Shown piece by piece: positions 59,833 to 64,000 of a stretch of 64,000 nucleotides of DNA (the stretch's first letter is position 1; each line of letters opens with the position of its first letter). The notes below the pieces were generated by a model. The model was not told where the DNA came from. It searched no databases and was given only the letters and a program-made list of their open reading frames with translations. The translations under genes were made by a program, and so were the position numbers. The DNA is from Citrobacter freundii (GTDB taxonomy: Bacteria; Pseudomonadota; Gammaproteobacteria; Enterobacterales; Enterobacteriaceae): NCBI RefSeq assembly GCF_029717145.1, contig NZ_CP099222.1, positions 1,302,001 to 1,366,000 of the forward strand, written 5' to 3'.

Positions 59833-60168
59833 ATGGAAAAAGAACGCATCATCCAGGAATTTGTGCCGGGGAAACAGGTCACGCTGGCGCATCTGATAGC
59901 GCACCCCGGCGAAGAGTTGGCGAAAAAGATCGGCGTTCCCGAGTCTGGCGCGATCGGCATTATGACCTTAACGCCGGGTGAAACGGCGATGATTGCCGGT
60001 GATTTAGCCATGAAGGCGGCGGATGTACATATCGGTTTTCTCGATAGATTCAGCGGTGCGCTGGTGATCTACGGCTCTGTAGGTGCAGTGGAAGAGGCGT
60101 TGCTCCAGACGGTGAGCGGTCTGGGCCGGTTATTAAATTTCACTTTGTGCAACCTGACAAAAAGTTAA
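59833..60168 (+). CDS. eutS: Ethanolamine microcompartment shell protein EutS
   Basis: A 111-residue BMC-domain shell protein, E. coli length, with permuted BMC fold motifs ([41 protein letters not shown]). It forms bent hexamers in the Eut microcompartment shell. First gene of eutSPQTDMNE; the ATG follows GGCGGTGAGCA. Confidence 0.96.
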   Translation: MEKERIIQEFVPGKQVTLAHLIAHPGEELAKKIGVPESGAIGIMTLTPGETAMIAGDLAMKAADVHIGFLDRFSGALVIYGSVGAVEEALLQTVSGLGRLLNFTLCNLTKS

Positions 60169-60180
60169 TCAGAGGCGGCG

Positions 60181-60660
60181 ATGAAACGTATTGCGTTTGT
60201 CGGTACGGTGGGGGCGGGAAAAACCACGCTCTTTAATGCGCTCCAGGGGAATTATTCCCTCGCCAGAAAAACACAGGCTGTCGAGTTTAATGAAAACGGC
60301 GATATCGACACACCGGGAGAATATTTTAGCCATCCGCGCTGGTATCACGCCTTAATTACCACGCTGCAGGATGTTGATACGTTGATTTATATACACGCGG
60401 CAAATGATTTAGAAAGTCGCTTACCTGCCGGGCTGTTGGATATCGGCGCCAGTAAACGACAAATCGCCGTTATCAGCAAAACGGATGTGCCGGATGCCAA
60501 TGTCGCTGCAACGCGACAATTACTTCGCGGGATAGGGTTTCAGGAGCCGATTTTTGAGCTCAATAGCCATGACCCAAGCAGTGTGCAGCACCTGGTGGAT
60601 TATCTGACTGAGCTCAGCCAAAAGGAGGAAAGGGCAGGTGAAAAAACTCATCACAGCTAA
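60181..60660 (+). CDS. eutP: EutP acetate kinase / P-loop protein
   Basis: A 159-residue P-loop NTPase-like protein with Walker A GTVGAGKTTLF at the N-terminus and SKTD (guanine-specificity-like). In Salmonella EutP has been shown to have acetate kinase activity. It overlaps eutQ by 23 bp. Confidence 0.94.
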   Translation: MKRIAFVGTVGAGKTTLFNALQGNYSLARKTQAVEFNENGDIDTPGEYFSHPRWYHALITTLQDVDTLIYIHAANDLESRLPAGLLDIGASKRQIAVISKTDVPDANVAATRQLLRGIGFQEPIFELNSHDPSSVQHLVDYLTELSQKEERAGEKTHHS

Positions 60661-61351
60661 CGATATTCGTGCGGCCCACGCACGCGGTGAACAGGACGTA
60701 TCGGTTGTTCTGCGCGCCAGCATCATCACCCCGGAAGCACGCGAAGTTGCGGCGCTGCTGGGCGTCACAATCACTGAATGCGATGAATCCGCGCCGGCAG
60801 CCGTATCAACGTCTACGGCAGCACCAGCTGCGGCGGATGACGGCAAAACGGAAAGTCAGCGTATTCGCGAAACCATCATTGCGCAGTTACCGGAAGGACA
60901 GTTTACCGAAAGCCTGGTCGCGCAGTTGATGGACAAAGTTATGAAGGAGAAACAGTCGCTGGAGCAGGGCGGAATGCAGCCTAGCTTTGCCTCGGTGACC
61001 GGCAAAGGTGGCGTCAAAGTCATTGACGGCAGCAGCGTCAAGTTTGGCCGTTTTGATGGTGCCCAGCCGCACTGCGTCGGCTTAACCGACTTAGTCACTG
61101 ACCAGGACGGGAGCAGCATGGCCGCCGGGTTTATGCAGTGGGATAACGCATTTTTCCCATGGACGCTGAACTACGACGAAATTGACATGATTCTGGAAGG
61201 CGAGCTGCACGTTCGTCATGAAGGCGAAACCATGATTGCGAAGGCCGGGGATGTGATGTTTATCCCGAAAGGTTCCAGCATTGAGTTTGGTACGCCGACG
61301 ACGGTGAAGTTCCTGTATGTGGCCTGGCCTGCGAACTGGCAGTCCTGCTAA
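60638..61351 (+). CDS. eutQ: EutQ (acetate kinase/cupin-like)
   Basis: 237 residues (E. coli 233) from the GTG at 60638, preceded by AAGGAGG. The C-terminal cupin-like domain has FFPWTLNYDEIDMILEGEL and GDVMFIPKGSSIEFG. An Ala/Ser-rich linker (AAVSTSTAAPAAADD) joins it to the N-terminal region. EutQ is required for anaerobic ethanolamine use and also shows acetate kinase activity. Confidence 0.95.
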   Translation: MKKLITANDIRAAHARGEQDVSVVLRASIITPEAREVAALLGVTITECDESAPAAVSTSTAAPAAADDGKTESQRIRETIIAQLPEGQFTESLVAQLMDKVMKEKQSLEQGGMQPSFASVTGKGGVKVIDGSSVKFGRFDGAQPHCVGLTDLVTDQDGSSMAAGFMQWDNAFFPWTLNYDEIDMILEGELHVRHEGETMIAKAGDVMFIPKGSSIEFGTPTTVKFLYVAWPANWQSC

Positions 61352-61360
61352 GGCGGATGT

Positions 61361-62164
61361 ATGAAGGATTTCATTACCGAAGCATGGCTCAGAGCGAATC
61401 ATACGCTTAGCGAAGGGGCTGAAATTCATCTCCCCGCTGATGCTCGCCTGACGCCGTCTGCCCGGGAGTTGCTGGACAGTCGTCGACTGCGCATTAAGTT
61501 TATCGATAAGCAGGGAAGCCTGTTTATCGACGACGAGCAGCAGCAACCGCAGCCGGTGCATGGTTTAACCAGCAGCGATGCACACTCGCAGGCAAGCTGC
61601 GAGCTGTGTCATCAACCGGTGGCGAAGAAACCTGACACGCTGACGCATCTGACAGCGGACAAAATGGTCGCCAAAAGTGACCCGCGCCTGGGATTTCGCG
61701 CGGCGCTGGACAGCACCATTGCGCTGGCCGTGTGGTTACAGATTGAGCTGGCCGAACCGTGGCAGCCGTGGCTGGCGGATATCCGCTCGCGCTTAGGCAA
61801 CATTATGCGTGCCGACGCCATGGACGAACCTCTGGATGCGCAGGCCATTGTTGGCTTAAGCGACGGAGATTTACACCGGCTCTCGCATCAACCGCTGCGC
61901 TACCTGGACCACGACCATCTGGTGCCGGAAGCCAGCCACGGTCGTGATGCTGCACTGCTTAATTTGCTGCGCACCAAAGTCCGTGAAACGGAAACGGTGG
62001 CGGCGCAGGTGTTTATCACCCGTGGTTTTGATGTGTTGCGACCAGACATCCTGCAGGCGCTAAACCGTCTTTCGAGTACGGTTTACGTAATGATGATTTT
62101 GAGCGTGGCGAAGCATCCACTGAGCGTCAGCCAAATCCAACAGCGATTAGGGGAGAAGTCATGA
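61361..62164 (+). CDS. eutT: Ethanolamine utilisation cobalamin adenosyltransferase
   Basis: Makes adenosylcobalamin, the cofactor of ethanolamine ammonia-lyase. It is 267 residues, as in E. coli. A metal-site SCELCHQPV lies near residue 85, followed by [26 protein letters not shown] and a helical domain. Its stop overlaps the eutD ATG by 4 bp. Confidence 0.95.
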   Translation: MKDFITEAWLRANHTLSEGAEIHLPADARLTPSARELLDSRRLRIKFIDKQGSLFIDDEQQQPQPVHGLTSSDAHSQASCELCHQPVAKKPDTLTHLTADKMVAKSDPRLGFRAALDSTIALAVWLQIELAEPWQPWLADIRSRLGNIMRADAMDEPLDAQAIVGLSDGDLHRLSHQPLRYLDHDHLVPEASHGRDAALLNLLRTKVRETETVAAQVFITRGFDVLRPDILQALNRLSSTVYVMMILSVAKHPLSVSQIQQRLGEKS

Positions 62165-63177
62165 TCATTGAACGCGCTCGCCAACTCGCCAAACGTTCAC
62201 CTGCTCGGGTGGTGTTCCCGGATGCGCTGGATGTCCGAGTGCTGAAAGCGGCGAACTACCTGCATCAGCACGGTCTGGCTCGCCCTATTCTCGTCGCCAG
62301 CCCATTTGCATTGCGCCAGTTTGCCCTCAGTCACCGCGTGGCAATGGACGGTATTCAGGTTGTCGATCCGCAAAGCAATGTGCAAATGCGTGAAGAATTT
62401 GCCCTGCGATGGCTGGCCCGTGCGGGCGAAAAAACGCCGCCGGATGCGCGGGAAAAACTCAACGATCCGCTGATGTTTGCCGCTGCGATGGTCAGTGCCG
62501 GTAAAGCCGATGTCTGTATTGCCGGCAACCTGTCGTCAACGGCAAACGTGCTGCGCGCAGGGTTGCGCATCATTGGCTTACAGCCGGGTTGCAAAACGCT
62601 GTCGTCGATTTTCCTGATGCTGCCGCAGTATCTCGGACCGTCATTAGGATTTGCCGACTGTAGCGTGGTGCCGCAGCCGACCGCCGCACAGCTGGCGGAT
62701 ATTGCCATCGCCAGCGCGGAAACCTGGCTGGCGATTACCGGTGAAGAGCCGCGAGTGGCCATGCTGTCTTTTTCAAGTAATGGCAGTGCCCGTCATCCCA
62801 ACGTCGCTAACGTGCAGCAGGCGACGGACATCGTTCGTGAACGCGCGCCGCAGCTTACCGTCGACGGTGAACTGCAGTTTGATGCCGCTTTTGTACCGGA
62901 TGTCGCCGCGCAAAAAGCGCCCGCCAGTCCGCTACAGGGCAATGCCAATGTGATGGTTTTCCCGTCGCTGGAGGCAGGCAATATTGGTTATAAAATCGCC
63001 CAGCGCCTGGGAGGGTATCGTGCCGTAGGCCCCTTAATTCAGGGACTTGCCGCACCGCTTCACGACCTCTCTCGCGGCTGCAGCGTGCAGGAAATTATCG
63101 AACTGGCGTTGGTGGCAGCTGTGCCGCGCCAGACTGAAATGAGTCGTGAAAGCGCCTCGCAAACACTGGTTGTTTAG
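62161..63177 (+). CDS. eutD: Phosphotransacetylase EutD
   Basis: Converts acetyl-CoA made in the microcompartment to acetyl phosphate. It is 338 residues, the E. coli length, a single PTA domain with the family motifs [25 protein letters not shown] and [16 protein letters not shown] near the C-terminal half. It is tightly coupled to eutT. Confidence 0.96.
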   Translation: MIIERARQLAKRSPARVVFPDALDVRVLKAANYLHQHGLARPILVASPFALRQFALSHRVAMDGIQVVDPQSNVQMREEFALRWLARAGEKTPPDAREKLNDPLMFAAAMVSAGKADVCIAGNLSSTANVLRAGLRIIGLQPGCKTLSSIFLMLPQYLGPSLGFADCSVVPQPTAAQLADIAIASAETWLAITGEEPRVAMLSFSSNGSARHPNVANVQQATDIVRERAPQLTVDGELQFDAAFVPDVAAQKAPASPLQGNANVMVFPSLEAGNIGYKIAQRLGGYRAVGPLIQGLAAPLHDLSRGCSVQEIIELALVAAVPRQTEMSRESASQTLVV

Positions 63178-63215
63178 GTCCCGTTCTGGACCCCTTCTAC
63201 TAAGAGGAAAACACA

Positions 63216-63509
63216 ATGGAAGCATTAGGAATGATCGAAACCCGGGGCCTGGTTGCACTGATTGAGGCTTCTGACGCAATGGTTAAAGCGGCACGCGTGA
63301 AACTGGTTGGCGTGAAGCAGATCGGTGGCGGCCTGTGTACTGCCATGGTTCGTGGTGATGTGGCCGCTTGCAAAGCAGCTACGGATGCCGGTGCTGCTGC
63401 TGCGCAGCGTATTGGCGAACTGGTTTCTGTACACGTTATCCCGCGTCCGCATGGCGATCTGGAAGAAGTATTCCCGATCAGCTTCAAAGGCGACAGCAAC
63501 GATATGTAA
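63216..63509 (+). CDS. eutM: Microcompartment shell protein EutM
   Basis: A 97-residue canonical BMC hexamer protein ([54 protein letters not shown]). It forms flat shell facets with a central pore lined by the GGG loop. Preceded by AAGAGGAAAAC. Confidence 0.97.
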   Translation: MEALGMIETRGLVALIEASDAMVKAARVKLVGVKQIGGGLCTAMVRGDVAACKAATDAGAAAAQRIGELVSVHVIPRPHGDLEEVFPISFKGDSNDM

Positions 63510-63518
63510 GTCGTCCAT

Positions 63519-63556
63519 GTGACGCCACTGGATTGTTAAGAGAAAGCTGGCGTCAC
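63519..63556 (+). other. Hairpin between eutM and eutN
   Basis: GTGACGCCA and TGGCGTCAC form a perfect 9-bp stem with a 20-nt loop, 9 bp after the eutM stop. It may stabilise the abundant eutM message relative to eutN; no T-tract. Confidence 0.5.
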
Positions 63557-63630
63557 CCTCTCTCCTTTTCACATTACCTTCTGCGGAGGGTAGGGGGAGG
63601 TTTTACCTGAAATATGCCACGGAGGCGGGT

Positions 63631-63918
63631 ATGAAACTGGCAATCGTCACAGGACAAATTGTTTGTACCGTACGCCATCAGGGGCTCGCGCACGACAAGT
63701 TGCTGATGGTGGAAATGATTGATGCTCAGGGAAATCCCGACGGGCAGTGTGCTGTTGCTACCGACAGCATCGGGGCGGGAACCGGAGAGTGGGTGCTGCT
63801 GGTCAGTGGAAGCTCTGCCCGCCAGGCGCACAGTAGTGACTCATCGCCTGTCGATCTGTGCGTGATTGGCATTGTCGATGAAGTGGTGGCAGGTGGTCAG
63901 GTGATCTTCCATAAATAA
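63631..63918 (+). CDS. eutN: Microcompartment vertex protein EutN
   Basis: A 95-residue EutN/CcmL pentamer-family protein (MKLAIVTGQIVCTVRHQGL; GAGTGEWVLLVSGSSARQA), which closes shell vertices. GGAGG lies eight bases before the ATG. Confidence 0.96.
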   Translation: MKLAIVTGQIVCTVRHQGLAHDKLLMVEMIDAQGNPDGQCAVATDSIGAGTGEWVLLVSGSSARQAHSSDSSPVDLCVIGIVDEVVAGGQVIFHK

Positions 63919-63929
63919 GGCAGAAAATC

Positions 63930-64000
63930 ATGAATCAACAGGATATTGAACAGGTCGTGAAAGCGGTGCTGCTGAAAATGAAAGACAGCAGCCAACCCGT
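63930..64000 (+). CDS. eutE: Acetaldehyde dehydrogenase EutE, first 23 codons
   Basis: The frame starts MNQQDIEQVVKAVLLKM and leaves the window. This is the EutE N-terminus; this first helix serves as the encapsulation peptide that sends EutE into the microcompartment. EutE oxidises acetaldehyde to acetyl-CoA. Only 71 bases are visible. Confidence 0.93.
   Translation, partial: MNQQDIEQVVKAVLLKMKDSSQP

Overview
The window is a stretch of enterobacterial chromosome. Almost every gene has the length and motifs of its E. coli K-12/Salmonella counterpart, and the backbone order matches the E. coli 53-56 min region read in reverse: xseA, guaBA, pdeF (yfgF), ppx-ppk, purMN, upp-uraA, hda, bepA, perM, bcp, gcvR, dapA-bamC, purC, tmcA, dapE, acrD, narQ, aegA, nudK, tktB, maeB, eut. 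A CS54-type adhesin gene beside xseA, a complete eut start and no hyf operon point to the Salmonella/Citrobacter branch. Citrobacter is my best guess, but this is inference from gene content.

Layout. 1-3360: the 3' part of a very large surface protein made of ~286-residue repeats, at the site where Salmonella carries the CS54 island. 3368-8011: xseA facing guaBA, with a PurR site before guaB. 8094-10319: an MscS paralogue, an intact IS1 with target duplication, and yfgG. 10669-16655: c-di-GMP phosphodiesterase pdeF converging on ppk-ppx; an ERIC element sits between ppk and ppx and supplies a new C-terminus and stop for Ppk. 16859-18537: purMN. 18829-22346: a beta-glucoside kinase and a 6-phospho-beta-glucosidase, the latter broken by an IS5-family element with a TTAG duplication. 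22530-28564: upp-uraA, hda, yfgD, bepA, perM. 28731-31028: a yjiH-yjiG-iadA operon where E. coli has hyf. 31144-54898: housekeeping and efflux genes from bcp to maeB; talA is missing between tktB and maeB.

54950-59447: an AT-rich accessory module between maeB and eutS. It holds an orphan VgrG with a swapped-in C-terminal tail, a probable cysteine-peptidase effector, a membrane-anchored partner and a small lipoprotein, all on the minus strand. This is the best candidate for an undescribed system: a type VI secretion cargo/immunity cassette. 59833-64000: the start of the ethanolamine utilisation operon (eutS, P, Q, T, D, M, N and the first codons of eutE), encoding shell proteins, cobalamin adenosylation, phosphotransacetylase and aldehyde dehydrogenase.

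The genes fall into working groups. Purine synthesis (guaBA, purMN, purC) shares PurR-type boxes. Pyrimidine salvage (upp-uraA) carries the conserved T-tract start region. Envelope functions include bepA, bamC, acrD (with a BaeR-type box) and the VgrG module. REP/BIME repeats mark several gene ends. All family names come from memory of known sequences; no search was run.
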